Counted from the stretch's first letter, positions 1 through 7,057 are shown. The stretch: DNA of 14,191 bases from Bacillota bacterium (GCA_023393155.1 JAEWML010000067.1:1-14191); one strand, 5' to 3'. The notes: generated by a model from the sequence alone, not told the origin. Numbers and translations are program-made.

Positions 1-8
1 GGGCATGG

Positions 9-35
9 AAAAAGACCGCGTGAGCGGTCTTTTTT
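9..35. terminator. Perfect hairpin terminator at the window edge
   Basis: An 11-bp perfect stem (AAAAAGACCGC, 9-19, with GCGGTCTTTTT, 24-34) closes a GTGA tetraloop. It ends in a T-run on the plus strand and, because of the leading A-run, also on the minus strand. It most likely ends a plus-strand gene lying before the window. It could also act as a second stop for minus-strand transcription leaving metQ. Confidence 0.85.
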
Positions 36-47
36 CAGTAAATGGCT

Positions 48-160
48 TGCCGCCTGATGGGGGCGCTTCAAGAGAAAGTTCATGAAAGGGTCTGCCGCCA
101 GATGGAGGTGCTTCAGGAATTGGCGCATCAAAGGCCCGCTCCTGATGGCGGCATTCCAAA
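48..160. repeat. Three degenerate tandem copies of a ~44-bp intergenic repeat
   Basis: The core TGCCGCCTGATGGGGGCG followed by CTTCA (48-70) recurs at 93-115 with 20 of 23 positions identical, and in a weaker form at 136-158 (shared CCTGATGG and GGC). The copies start 45 and 43 bases apart. The sequence between the cores is also related: a CATNAAAGG-like stretch ends the first two. The idealised core, CCGCC-TGAT-GGCGG, would fold into a small hairpin. No ORF with coding character covers the repeats. Their function is unknown. Confidence 0.55.
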
Positions 161-183
161 GCCGGTGCATTGCATATGAAAAA

Positions 184-224
184 TGACAGAAAAGGGCGCG
201 GGGAAGTTTCTTCCCCGCGCCCTT
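184..224 (-). terminator. Intrinsic terminator of the metNIQ operon
   Basis: A 14-bp GC-rich stem (192-205 with 211-224) with a five-base GTTTC loop lies about 80 bp past the metQ stop. On the minus strand the stem is followed by TTTTCTGTCATTTTT, a broken T-run typical of a rho-independent terminator. It is placed to end the methionine transporter transcript. Confidence 0.85.
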
Positions 225-305
225 CCTGTGTTTAGTTCCCGAGGGCTTCGCACGAAACGCGCCCGGCAGGAAAATTTTTTCAAAAGAGGGGTCAGTCGGT
301 AATGC

Positions 306-1163
306 TCAGACCGCAGGGATGACGGCGCCGCCGTAAGTGGTGGTGATGAAATCACGGGCAGTCTCGGACTGGAGCGCCTCCACCAGCGCACGGATGGCGG
401 GGCTGTTCTCGTTGCCTTCCTTCACGGCGATGATGTTCACGTAGGGGGAGTTGGCATCTTCGATGGCCAGAGCGTCCTCCACGGGATTGAAGCCAGCTTC
501 CATGGCGTAGTTGCTGTTGATGACGGACAGGTCCACTTCCTCAACAGTGTTGGGAATCATGGCGGCCTCCAGCTCCTTGAAGGTCAGGTTCTTGGGGTTC
601 TCGGCAATGTCGTTGGGGGTGGCGGTCAGGTTGGCGCTGTCCTTCAGCTTGATGAGGCCCTGCGCCTCCAGCAGCAGCAGGGCGCGGCCCTCGTTGGTGG
701 CGTCGTTGGGAATAGCGACGACGGCCCCGTCGGCAAGATCGGCCAAAGCGGTGGTCTTGCCCGCGTAAATGCCCATGGGCTCGATATGGACGCCGCCGGC
801 ATTCACAAGATGGGTGCCGTTTTCGGCGTTGAAGTTATCAAGATAAGGCACGTGCTGGAAGTAGTTGGCGCCTTCGCTGCCCTCCTCCACGGCGGTGTTG
901 GGAACCACGTAGTCGCCGTATTCCGTGACTTGCAGGTCAATGCCCTGCTGGGCCAGAATGTCTTTCACGGCGTTCAGAATTTCGGCGTGAGGGGTGGCGG
1001 AGGCGGCGACCTTCAGGGTGACCGTTTCGGCGGGCGCGGAGCCGGAGGCGGAAGCGGAACCGGCAGAGCCGGAAGCCGCAGAGCCGGAGCCGGAGTTTCC
1101 GCAGGCGGCAAGAGAAGCGGTGAGGCCAAGGGCCAGCGTCAAAGCAAGCAGTTTTCTTTTCAT
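306..1163 (-). CDS. metQ: Methionine ABC transporter substrate-binding lipoprotein MetQ (NlpA family)
   Basis: This 285-residue lipoprotein captures methionine outside the membrane and delivers it to MetI-MetN. A signal peptide with basic MKRK start and hydrophobic core ends in the lipobox L18-A-A-C21, so Cys21 should be lipidated. A Gly/Ser/Ala-rich linker (about 22-48) tethers the binding domain. NlpA/MetQ family motifs follow in order: ATPHAEIL, YFQHVPYLDNF, HIEPMGIYAGK, IPNDATNEGRALLLL and VINSNYA. The start is ATG at 1163, seven bases after GGAGGA (1171-1176); the in-frame ATG at 1178 lies upstream of that site and would add an unlikely MEEQL. It is the last gene of metN-metI-metQ, after a 170-bp gap. 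The ligand could be D-methionine or another amino acid, but the methionine T-box supports methionine. Confidence 0.95.
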   Translation of the reverse strand: MKRKLLALTLALGLTASLAACGNSGSGSAASGSAGSASASGSAPAETVTLKVAASATPHAEILNAVKDILAQQGIDLQVTEYGDYVVPNTAVEEGSEGANYFQHVPYLDNFNAENGTHLVNAGGVHIEPMGIYAGKTTALADLADGAVVAIPNDATNEGRALLLLEAQGLIKLKDSANLTATPNDIAENPKNLTFKELEAAMIPNTVEEVDLSVINSNYAMEAGFNPVEDALAIEDANSPYVNIIAVKEGNENSPAIRALVEALQSETARDFITTTYGGAVIPAV

Positions 1164-1170
1164 CAGTTGT

Positions 1171-1176
1171 TCCTCC
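1171..1176 (-). promoter_or_regulatory. Ribosome binding site of metQ
   Basis: GGAGGA on the minus strand, seven bases before the ATG at 1163. It fixes the start at MKRK rather than at the upstream in-frame ATG (1178), which overlaps this site. Confidence 0.8.
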
Positions 1177-1333
1177 ATTAAAAATCAGATATATGTTGAT
1201 GGTATGAAGTTATATTTCAATGGCCGCGTTTCCCGCCGTCGCGCGCCGACAGGGAGCATGGGTCAAAAAAATAACGGAAAGGGAAGGCCCGGAAGCGGAC
1301 CGGCAAACCAAAACGCCGGAAAAAGGGCCGCTT

Positions 1334-2071
1334 TTATTTCAGGCGCTTGTCGATTCTTGCGGACAAGAGACTGAAAACGGTTTGGATGCCCTGCACCAGC
1401 AGGATAATCAGAATTACCGTGACCAGCAGCATGGAGGGAATGCGGCGCTGATAGCCATATCGAATGGCAAGGTCGCCCAGTCCCCCCGCGCCCACCGCGC
1501 CGGCAATGGCGGTATAGGCGAGAATGGTGATGATGGAGATGGAGCCGCCCAGCAGCAGGGAGGGCCTCGCCTCCGGCAGGTAAACCTTCCAGATAATCTG
1601 GAAGGGGGAAGCGCCCATGGCCTGCGCCGCCTCCACAACCCCTGCGTCCACCTCGGCCAGGGAGGTTTCCACCATCCGGGCGATGAAGGGAGCGGCGGAA
1701 ATCACCAGCGGGACGATGGCGCCCCGGATGCCGATTTTCGTGCCCACAATGAGCTTTGTAAAGTCCATGATGGCAACCATCAGAATGATAAAGGGAAGAG
1801 AGCGGCCCACGTTGACAATCCAGCCCAGCGCCCGGTTCAGGCTCCTGCGGGGCAGGATGCCGTGGGGCTGGGTGACGCTGAGCAGGATGCCCAGCGGAAG
1901 ACCCAGCAGGTAGGCAAAGACGGTGGAAATACCGGTCATAATCAGGGTGTCGATTGCGCCCTGCCCAAGAAGGGGGCCGTATTGATGCCAGAAGGGGGAT
2001 GTAAAAATCTCAAACACTGGGGTCAGGACGTTCAGGAGGCCCGTGGGCAGACTATTGAAAAAATCAGCCAT
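1334..2071 (-). CDS. metI: Methionine ABC transporter permease MetI
   Basis: This 245-residue inner-membrane permease pairs as a dimer with MetN. It is somewhat longer than the E. coli protein (217 aa), mostly through an N-terminal stretch. Several hydrophobic helices are visible. The cytoplasmic loop that docks on the ATPase carries the classic EAA motif, EAAQAMGAS at residues 147-155, followed by the conserved LPEA. It also has the MetI-typical TLIMT (42-46) and the RSLPFI segment. The start is ATG 2071, nine bases after AGGAGG (2081-2086) and overlapping the end of metN by eight bases, so translation is probably coupled. An upstream ATG at 2095 would give 253 residues but precedes the ribosome binding site. 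Confidence 0.95.
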   Translation of the reverse strand: MADFFNSLPTGLLNVLTPVFEIFTSPFWHQYGPLLGQGAIDTLIMTGISTVFAYLLGLPLGILLSVTQPHGILPRRSLNRALGWIVNVGRSLPFIILMVAIMDFTKLIVGTKIGIRGAIVPLVISAAPFIARMVETSLAEVDAGVVEAAQAMGASPFQIIWKVYLPEARPSLLLGGSISIITILAYTAIAGAVGAGGLGDLAIRYGYQRRIPSMLLVTVILIILLVQGIQTVFSLLSARIDKRLK

Positions 2072-3068
2072 AATAAGCGGCCTCCTCTCGTTCATAGGTA
2101 ACTTGGCGTTCCTTTAAAAACGCCAGCATTTTTTGTGATTGCTCGGGGTTTTTAGGAAGCTCCAGAAGCATCTGCCCGTGGGCGTTGCCGTCGATATCCT
2201 TGGTGTCGGCGTACCAGATGTTCACCGGCGCGCCGCTGGCGAGGACCATGCCGGAGACAATAGGCTGGTCGGAGGTATTGCCGTCAAAGGTGATGCGGTA
2301 CAGCGGGCCGTGAATCTTACTCTTTTCGGAGATGGCGCCCCGGGGCGTGATCAGCTGCCGGGCGGCAGGGGTTTGGGGATGGTGGAACACGTCCGCCACC
2401 GCGCCCTGCTCCACAATGCGGCTGTCGGAAATAATGGCAACCCGGTCGCAGATTTGCTCTACCACCGTCATCTCGTGGGTGATGACCACCACGGTGACGC
2501 CCAAGGTTTCGTTCAGCTCCTTTAAAAGCGCCAGAATGGACTGGGTGGTGGTGGGGTCAAGGGCGGAGGTGGCCTCGTCGCAGAGAATCACCTTGGGGTC
2601 CGTCACCAGCGTCCGGGCGATGGCCACCCGCTGTTTCTGTCCGCCGGAGAGCTGGACCGGATAGGCCCATTCCTTATCCTCCAGGCCCACCAGCTTCAAA
2701 AAGGGGCGTGCCTTTTGCCGGGCCTCGCTCCGGCTCATACCGGCAAGCTCCAGCGGAAAGCACACGTTATCCAGCGCCGTGCGCTGGAAGAGAAGGTTGA
2801 AGCCCTGAAAAATCATGCCGATGGACTGGCGGACTCTGCGCAGCTCCTTTTGGGAAAGGCCGGTCAGCTCCGCGCCGTTTACACGGACGGCACCGGAGGT
2901 GGGCCGCTCCAACAGGTTGATACAGCGAACCAGCGTGGATTTTCCCGCGCCGGAGAGGCCGATGATGCCGAAGATTTCCCCCGCCTCCACGCTTAAGGTG
3001 ACGTCGTCCAGTGCGGTAACGCCGCCGGAAAAGGTTTTGGTCAGATGCTCAAGCTCAATCATGGACAT
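2064..3068 (-). CDS. metN: Methionine ABC transporter ATP-binding protein MetN
   Basis: This 334-residue ATPase powers methionine import through MetI. The nucleotide-binding domain shows Walker [10 protein letters not shown] (37-45), Q-loop Q88, signature LSGGQ (140-144), Walker B VILCDE (160-165) and switch His198. A C-terminal NIL domain (about 252-332) carries the expected [13 protein letters not shown] and GQMLLELP stretches. In E. coli MetN this domain binds methionine and inhibits transport when internal methionine is high. The start is the ATG at 3068, nine bases after AAGGAGG (3078-3084). The ATG at 3077 abuts that site, and the ATG at 3062 is a weaker alternative. It is the first gene after the T-box leader and its stop lies inside the start of metI. 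Confidence 0.95.
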   Translation of the reverse strand: MSMIELEHLTKTFSGGVTALDDVTLSVEAGEIFGIIGLSGAGKSTLVRCINLLERPTSGAVRVNGAELTGLSQKELRRVRQSIGMIFQGFNLLFQRTALDNVCFPLELAGMSRSEARQKARPFLKLVGLEDKEWAYPVQLSGGQKQRVAIARTLVTDPKVILCDEATSALDPTTTQSILALLKELNETLGVTVVVITHEMTVVEQICDRVAIISDSRIVEQGAVADVFHHPQTPAARQLITPRGAISEKSKIHGPLYRITFDGNTSDQPIVSGMVLASGAPVNIWYADTKDIDGNAHGQMLLELPKNPEQSQKMLAFLKERQVTYEREEAAYYG

Positions 3069-3077
3069 GGCAAGCAT

Positions 3078-3084
3078 CCTCCTT
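3078..3084 (-). promoter_or_regulatory. Ribosome binding site of metN
   Basis: AAGGAGG on the minus strand, just past the T-box terminator. Nine bases separate it from ATG 3068, which rules out the adjacent ATG at 3077 as the start. Confidence 0.85.
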
Positions 3085-3104
3085 TATACAGTAAATTGGG
3101 CAAC

Positions 3105-3137
3105 AAAAAACGCCCCTGATGCAATGCATCAAGGACG
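3105..3137 (-). terminator. T-box leader intrinsic terminator of metNIQ
   Basis: On the minus strand a 12-bp stem (3137-3126 with 3122-3111, two G-U pairs) closes an ATT loop and runs into TTTTTT (3110-3105). Its left arm begins CGTCCTT, which is complementary to the AAGG and ACG flanking the T-box bulge. The terminator and the antiterminator are therefore mutually exclusive. Confidence 0.9.
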
Positions 3138-3386
3138 AGCGTAAAAAACGCCGTGGTACCACCTTGGTTCGCGCGCCTCCTCGCGGGGGCGGCCTTTGAG
3201 AGTGCAGTCACACTCCTGCGCGCTGACGGGCGCTCCCGTCGCGGCCTGCGCATACGCGGTCGGCCACGCAACTCCGGAACCATCTTCCGCAAACCCTTCC
3301 GTGCCTCTTCTCACCTGCCGAGGCTCTCTGCGACGTATCTGTTTGCGTACTCTTTCCTTCATCGTCTTTTCGATGTTTAATTGTTG
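3105..3386 (-). ncRNA. T-box riboswitch, methionine type, upstream of metNIQ
   Basis: The minus-strand leader has the canonical parts in order. Stem I starts after GAAGGAAAGAGTA, with CGCAAAC pairing to GTTTGCG. The distal part holds AGAGAG and GGTGAGAA, typical of the T-loops that contact the tRNA elbow. The specifier loop reads GGAAGATGGTTCC, flanked by the GGAA/TTCC base stem, and places ATG (3283-3281) in the specifier position. Smaller hairpins follow (for example GACGGG-AGCG-CCCGTC). The T-box itself is AAGGTGGTACCACGG (3165-3151). The bulge TGGT would pair with ACCA, fitting the A73 discriminator of elongator tRNA-Met. Uncharged tRNA-Met should stabilise the antiterminator and switch on metNIQ. 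Reading the codon one base earlier (GAT, Asp) is less consistent with the operon. Confidence 0.93.
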
Positions 3387-3392
3387 CACCTA

Positions 3393-3421
3393 AGTTTACG
3401 AAAGTTTCAGGGGTTTGTCAA
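3393..3421 (-). promoter_or_regulatory. Sigma-A-type promoter of metNIQ
   Basis: On the minus strand, a consensus -35 TTGACA (3421-3416) is separated by 17 bases from -10 TAAACT (3398-3393, four of six matches). Transcription would begin near 3386, just before stem I of the T-box leader. Confidence 0.8.
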
Positions 3422-3527
3422 CAGGGAAAAGTTGCTGTAAAATGACTGAAGCGAAAAAATAATTCTGTGAAAAGCGACAAAAACGGCGAGAAACCATAAG
3501 AAGAAGAACGGGATATGGGGAATCGAA

Positions 3528-3556
3528 TTGCAAATTCAGGGCAGAACTGATATATT
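3528..3556 (+). promoter_or_regulatory. Sigma-A-type promoter of the DUF368 gene
   Basis: The -35 TTGCAA (3528-3533) is followed after 17 bases by -10 TATATT (3551-3556). This sits about 38 bp before the GTG start at 3594. The stretch between this promoter and the divergent met promoter (about 3422-3527) is AT-rich and shows no ORF or clear operator. Confidence 0.65.
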
Positions 3557-3593
3557 ATATAAGCAATATTCCTATACCAAACGGAGGTAGCGC

Positions 3594-4439
3594 GTGCCGA
3601 AACAAAACCACAATTTTATGATGCGCTGCCTACGGGATTTTCTCTGTGGGGCGCTGATCGGGGCGGGAGCAATTTTGCCCGGTGTGTCCGGCGGGGTGCT
3701 GGCCGTGGCGTTTGATCTATACCGCCCGTTTATGGAGGTGCTGACCCATCCAAAGCGGGCGCTGCCAAAATACTGGAGGCGAATTCCCGCCCTTGGATTG
3801 GGCTGCGCTGTGGGCTTTCTGGGCTTTGCAAGGGGGATTTCGGCGGCGCTGAACATTTCCGCTGCGGTGACCACATGGGCGTTTATCGGGCTGATTGTGG
3901 GGACGGTCCCCTCCCTTTACCGCGAGGCGGGAAAGGAGGGGCGCAGCCGTGCCTCCTGGGTCAGCATGGGCGTGTGCGCCGGGGCGATTTTTGGGGTGCT
4001 GTTTTATGTGGGACGGGTGCTGTCCGTGCAGCTTGAGCCGGGGTTCTGGTCCTTTACCCTCAGCGGGGCGCTGTTTGGCCTGGGGATTGTAATTCCGGGG
4101 CTGGCGGCCTCCTCCGTGCTGATGGCGCTGGGGCTGTATCAGCCCCTGATGGACGGGCTGTCGGGCCTTGATATGTCGGTGCTGCTGTCCACGCTGCCGG
4201 GACTGGTTCTGACGGTGGCGCTTTTGGCGCGGGTGGTGAACTGGGTGTTTCAAAAGCACTACTCCATTGCGTTTCACGGAATTCTGGGGGTTGTGATTGC
4301 GTCCACACTGGTGATTATCCCCGTGCGGTACGGGAGCGCGGGAGAGCTTGCTCTTTCGGCGCTGTGCGCGGGTGCGGGGTTTCTTCTGGCTTTTGGAATC
4401 AGCAGACTGGACCGGCGGACGCAGGGAAGCGGGCTATAA
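3594..4439 (+). CDS. DUF368 membrane protein, PopT-type polyprenyl-phosphate translocase
   Basis: This 281-residue polytopic membrane protein belongs to the DUF368 family. Members studied in 2023 (called PopT) recycle undecaprenyl phosphate, the lipid carrier for wall polymers, across the membrane. The family hallmark is two internally related half-motifs, and both are visible: GAILPGVSGG (25-34) with LYRPFMEVL (42-50), and GIVIPGLAAS (164-173) with LYQPLMDGL (181-189). These lie at equivalent spacing, as expected for an inverted-repeat transporter fold. Most of the rest is hydrophobic helix. The start is GTG 3594 after GGAGG, seven bases upstream; ATG 3618 is possible. It has its own promoter and is divergent from metNIQ. 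The exact lipid substrate is inferred from the family. Confidence 0.88.
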   Translation: MPKQNHNFMMRCLRDFLCGALIGAGAILPGVSGGVLAVAFDLYRPFMEVLTHPKRALPKYWRRIPALGLGCAVGFLGFARGISAALNISAAVTTWAFIGLIVGTVPSLYREAGKEGRSRASWVSMGVCAGAIFGVLFYVGRVLSVQLEPGFWSFTLSGALFGLGIVIPGLAASSVLMALGLYQPLMDGLSGLDMSVLLSTLPGLVLTVALLARVVNWVFQKHYSIAFHGILGVVIASTLVIIPVRYGSAGELALSALCAGAGFLLAFGISRLDRRTQGSGL

Positions 4440-4478
4440 AAACGCCGGATGAAAACGGTAGATTGCAATATAAAATGA

Positions 4479-4524
4479 ACGGTGGGTCCCGCGGAGGTTT
4501 GCTTCGCGGGACTCACCGTGTTTT
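4479..4524. terminator. Bidirectional terminator between convergent genes
   Basis: A long hairpin pairs 4481-4496 with 4502-4517 (16 bp with two G-U pairs), and two further pairs (4479-4480 with 4518-4519) can extend it. Its loop is GTTTG. TTTT follows on the plus strand (4521-4524), and CATTTTAT follows on the minus strand. It lies between the DUF368 stop (4439) and the stop of the minus-strand GH18 gene (4563), so it can serve both. The T-runs are short, so strength is uncertain. Confidence 0.7.
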
Positions 4525-4562
4525 GGGTGCCAAAAAGAGGACGTGGAAAACAGAATAATGGA

Positions 4563-5837
4563 TCAGGGAAGGTCGTACAGCGAGGCCATAACGAGATAAA
4601 GCTGGGAAAAGGGACGGGAGACGTTCCAGATGCCCGCGCCCTGAAAGCCGTATTCCCGGATGAGAAGGAGGCGGGCGGAGAGACTGCGCGCATCGTCGAA
4701 CCAGACCTCGTGGACCGCGCCGTTTTGATCGGTATAGTGGAAAAAGGGGGCCTGAGCCGTCTCGTCGTACTCAATGGCGACGTCATATTGGATGGCCAGC
4801 TCAATGGCCCGCTGGTTGGAGATGGACTGGGCCTTTGATTCGCCGGTCACAAAGGGAAGGGTCCAGTCATAACCGTAGTTGGACAGGCCAAGGAAAATTT
4901 TTTCAGGCGGGATCTGGGTGACGGCATAGTCCAATACCGCCCGGACTTGAGGCAGAGGGGAAACAGCCATAGGAGGGCCGTATGTATAACCCCATTCGTA
5001 TGTCATTAAAAGAACCGCGTCCACGGAGGCGGAGATGGCGGCATAGTCGTGGGCCTCATAGAGCAGGCCCGGCTGATTGGACGAGGTCTTGGGCGAAAGG
5101 GCCGCCCAGACAAAATAGCCCTGAGCGCCGAAAACACGGCGCAGGCGGGCGAGAAAATCCGCATAGGGCACAGCCAAAGCGGCGGGAAGAAACTCGAAAT
5201 CCACGTCAATTCCCGCAAAACCCTTTTCCCGCAGCAGCGCTTCCACATCGGAGATAAGCCGGTCTTGGGCCGCCTCGTCCGTGAGGACCAGGGTTGCACG
5301 TTCAGAGTCGAACCGGTCCTCCTCCGTATAGGAGGAAAGATGAAGCACGGGCCGGGCCCCGTGAGTCCGGGCGGAGAGCAGCAGCGCGTCGTCATTCAAC
5401 GGGAGAAGGCCACCCTCCGCCGTGATGCCGTAAGTAAAGGGGGTAAGATAGGTGAGGTACGGCGTTTGCGCGTCCAGCAGAAGCGTGTCGATAAAGGGGT
5501 AAGCATAGCCGTTGAAGACAGCGGAGCCGGTGGGAGGGTCCTGATAAGAGATGACCAGCTCCACCCCTTCCTCCAGCGCGGGAAGGCCGCCCAGACTCCA
5601 ATTATTTTGATAGAGCTTCCGGACACTTAGACCATATTCCGCCGCGATGGAAGTCAGCGTATCTCCGGGACGGACGGCATGGACCAGCTCCGGAAACCGG
5701 ACAACCAGAGTTTGTCCCACCGCAAGAGCGCCAGAGGCCCCCACCTCGTTATCCGCTGCCAGCCGGAAGGGATCGACCCCATAAGCGGCGGCGATGGAGT
5801 CGACAGTTTCGCCGACGGTGACCACATGAATCGTCAT
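4563..5837 (-). CDS. LysM-LysM-GH18 glycoside hydrolase, SleL/YaaH-like spore cortex enzyme
   Basis: This 424-residue protein has two N-terminal LysM peptidoglycan-binding domains (about 3-47 and 51-97) and a GH18 barrel (about 108-420). The catalytic strand reads GIDVDFE (209-215), a form of DxxDxDxE with Glu215 as the proton donor. Other barrel-typical segments are MTYEWGY (278-284), GLSNYGYDW (317-325) and AGIWN (401-405). Length and order match Bacillus SleL/YaaH (about 427-430 aa), N-acetylglucosaminidases that digest spore cortex fragments at germination. As in those proteins there is no signal peptide, which suits assembly onto the forespore from the mother cell. The start ATG 5837 follows AAGGGGGA. 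It is a lone gene, convergent with DUF368. Other GH18 roles (such as cell wall turnover) cannot be excluded. Confidence 0.85.
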   Translation of the reverse strand: MTIHVVTVGETVDSIAAAYGVDPFRLAADNEVGASGALAVGQTLVVRFPELVHAVRPGDTLTSIAAEYGLSVRKLYQNNWSLGGLPALEEGVELVISYQDPPTGSAVFNGYAYPFIDTLLLDAQTPYLTYLTPFTYGITAEGGLLPLNDDALLLSARTHGARPVLHLSSYTEEDRFDSERATLVLTDEAAQDRLISDVEALLREKGFAGIDVDFEFLPAALAVPYADFLARLRRVFGAQGYFVWAALSPKTSSNQPGLLYEAHDYAAISASVDAVLLMTYEWGYTYGPPMAVSPLPQVRAVLDYAVTQIPPEKIFLGLSNYGYDWTLPFVTGESKAQSISNQRAIELAIQYDVAIEYDETAQAPFFHYTDQNGAVHEVWFDDARSLSARLLLIREYGFQGAGIWNVSRPFSQLYLVMASLYDLP

Positions 5838-5861
5838 TTCAACATTCCCCCTTGTTGGAAA

Positions 5862-5890
5862 AGCCTATGCGCAGGCGAAGGGGGATATGC
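5862..5890 (-). promoter_or_regulatory. Candidate sporulation (sigma-E-like) promoter of the GH18 gene
   Basis: On the minus strand GCATAT (5890-5885) is followed after 15 bases by CATAGGCT (5869-5862). This resembles the sigma-E -35 (TCATATT-like) and -10 (CATACAAT) elements at the expected spacing. It lies about 25 bp before the ATG at 5837, just upstream of the ribosome binding site. The match is partial, and the placement rests mainly on the gene's likely spore role. Confidence 0.3.
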
Positions 5891-6035
5891 AGGGAAAAGT
5901 GCCGCCGGGAAAGACGGCGGTCCTTCTTGCGCGAAAGCCGGGCAGGCGGGCGGCTGCTTCCAGATACCGGAAAAGGGTGCGGACAAGCCGAAAAATCAGG
6001 CGCAAAACGGATTTATGAACAGACACAAAAAAATC

Positions 6036-6064
6036 TTGCATTTCAAAAATAAATACGATAACAT
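6036..6064 (+). promoter_or_regulatory. Possible promoter of the LysR-type regulator
   Basis: TTGCAT (6036-6041) and TAACAT (6059-6064) are 17 bases apart in an AT-rich patch, about 60 bp before the GTG at 6126. The hexamers match sigma-A consensus only in part. Confidence 0.4.
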
Positions 6065-6086
6065 AAAGAAAGCTATTAGAGAATGT

Positions 6087-6101
6087 CTTATTTGTACTAA
6101 G
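6087..6101 (+). promoter_or_regulatory. Candidate LysR-type operator (T-N11-A)
   Basis: CTTATTTGTACTAAG is an interrupted palindrome (CTTA, seven bases, TAAG) that contains a T-N11-A core, the usual LTTR recognition shape. It sits 25 bp before the regulator's start and downstream of the suggested promoter, where binding could repress the gene itself. It is one short site with no second copy found. Confidence 0.35.
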
Positions 6102-6125
6102 AAACATGAAAGGGCGGCATAGCGC

Positions 6126-7019
6126 GTGAACATAAAAAAATACGAGGCGTTCGTCCGTGCCGTGGAGCTGGGAAGCCTGTCGAAAGCGTCCGAAGAGCTT
6201 GGGTATACACAGTCGGGCATCAGCCACATGATGCAGTCTCTGGAGGATGAGGTGGGCTTTTCCCTGATGATTCGGACCTCGTCGGGCATTCTCCCCAATT
6301 CCGAGGGGGAGATGCTGCTGCCCATTATCCGCCAGCTATTGAGCACCAATGAAAACCTGGAGCAGAACATTGCGAAGATCAAGGGCGCGGACACGGGGCA
6401 TATTCGGATTGCATCCTTTTCCAGCATGGCGATTTACTGGCTTCCCAACATCATCAGCGCCTTTCAAAAGGACTATCCCAATGTGGAAATCCAGATTATC
6501 GAGGGGGGCGCGGACCGCATCAACGCCATGATGGACGCCCACGAGGCGGATTTGTGCCTGTACACCGGCGGAGAAAACCGGTCCTTTGACTGGCTGCCCC
6601 TGTGCAGGGACGAGATGCTGGCGCTGCTGCCGCCGGGGCACCCTTTGACGGAGGGGGACTCCGTGCCTGTGGAGGCGTTTAAAAACGAGCAGTTTATCAT
6701 GCCCATGGCCGGCTATGACTACGAGGTGCATCATGTGCTGGACCGGCTGGAGCATTATCCCCACATCCGTTTTTCCGCCTGCAACGACTATGCAATCGTC
6801 AATCTGGTGACGGCGGGACTGGGGGTGGCCATCCTGCCGGAGCTGCTTTTGCGCAACTATCGCAGTGACGCGGTGGCGATGCCGCTGGACCCGCCGCAGT
6901 ACCGCATTCTGGGAATGGGCGTGCCGCAGTTGAAATCCGTGTCCCCGGTGACGCGGAATTTTATAAGGTATGTGCAGGATTACGCGAAAGGACGGCCGGG
7001 CGCGGACAAACTCCCGTGA
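6126..7019 (+). CDS. LysR-family transcriptional regulator
   Basis: This 297-residue protein has the LTTR architecture. The N-terminal winged helix-turn-helix (about 1-60) has the recognition region GSLSKASEELGYTQSGIS (16-33), followed by a linker helix (about 61-88). A periplasmic-binding-protein-like effector domain starts at GHIRIASFSSMA (91-102) and runs to about residue 290. The ligand cannot be read from sequence. The start is GTG 6126 (NIKKYEAF begins the fold as expected); the upstream AAAGGGCGG is a weak ribosome binding site. It lies 38 bp before mrpE on the same strand with no terminator between, so it may be co-transcribed with the antiporter operon and may control it. LTTRs are more often divergent from their targets. 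Confidence 0.9.
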   Translation: MNIKKYEAFVRAVELGSLSKASEELGYTQSGISHMMQSLEDEVGFSLMIRTSSGILPNSEGEMLLPIIRQLLSTNENLEQNIAKIKGADTGHIRIASFSSMAIYWLPNIISAFQKDYPNVEIQIIEGGADRINAMMDAHEADLCLYTGGENRSFDWLPLCRDEMLALLPPGHPLTEGDSVPVEAFKNEQFIMPMAGYDYEVHHVLDRLEHYPHIRFSACNDYAIVNLVTAGLGVAILPELLLRNYRSDAVAMPLDPPQYRILGMGVPQLKSVSPVTRNFIRYVQDYAKGRPGADKLP

Positions 7020-7057
7020 GGAGACGGCGGGGAATTTAACCGAGAGGGGGCGGCGGC

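Noticed and set aside
1220..2101. Plus-strand 293-residue open frame opposite metI
   Set aside because: Composition is Gln/Gly/Asn/His-rich with no domain, and metI on the other strand has clear motifs and its own ribosome binding site. It is an antisense shadow.
3078..3386. S-adenosylmethionine riboswitch upstream of metN
   Set aside because: The leader has T-box hallmarks (AGAGAG, GGTGAGAA, TGGTACC) and no SAM riboswitch core; the specifier ATG explains methionine control.
3059..3393. Several small open frames on both strands in the T-box leader
   Set aside because: The region is fully explained by conserved T-box RNA structure, and the frames lack ribosome binding sites and recognisable proteins.
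5902..5920. CCGCCG/CGGCGG hairpin upstream of the GH18 gene
   Set aside because: Only six pairs and no T-run on either strand, so not a terminator. It is probably chance in GC-rich DNA.
7020..7057. Promoter or terminator between the LysR gene and mrpE
   Set aside because: No hairpin with a T-run. TTGAAA (6930) and TATAAG (6962) are 26 bases apart, too far for a promoter.
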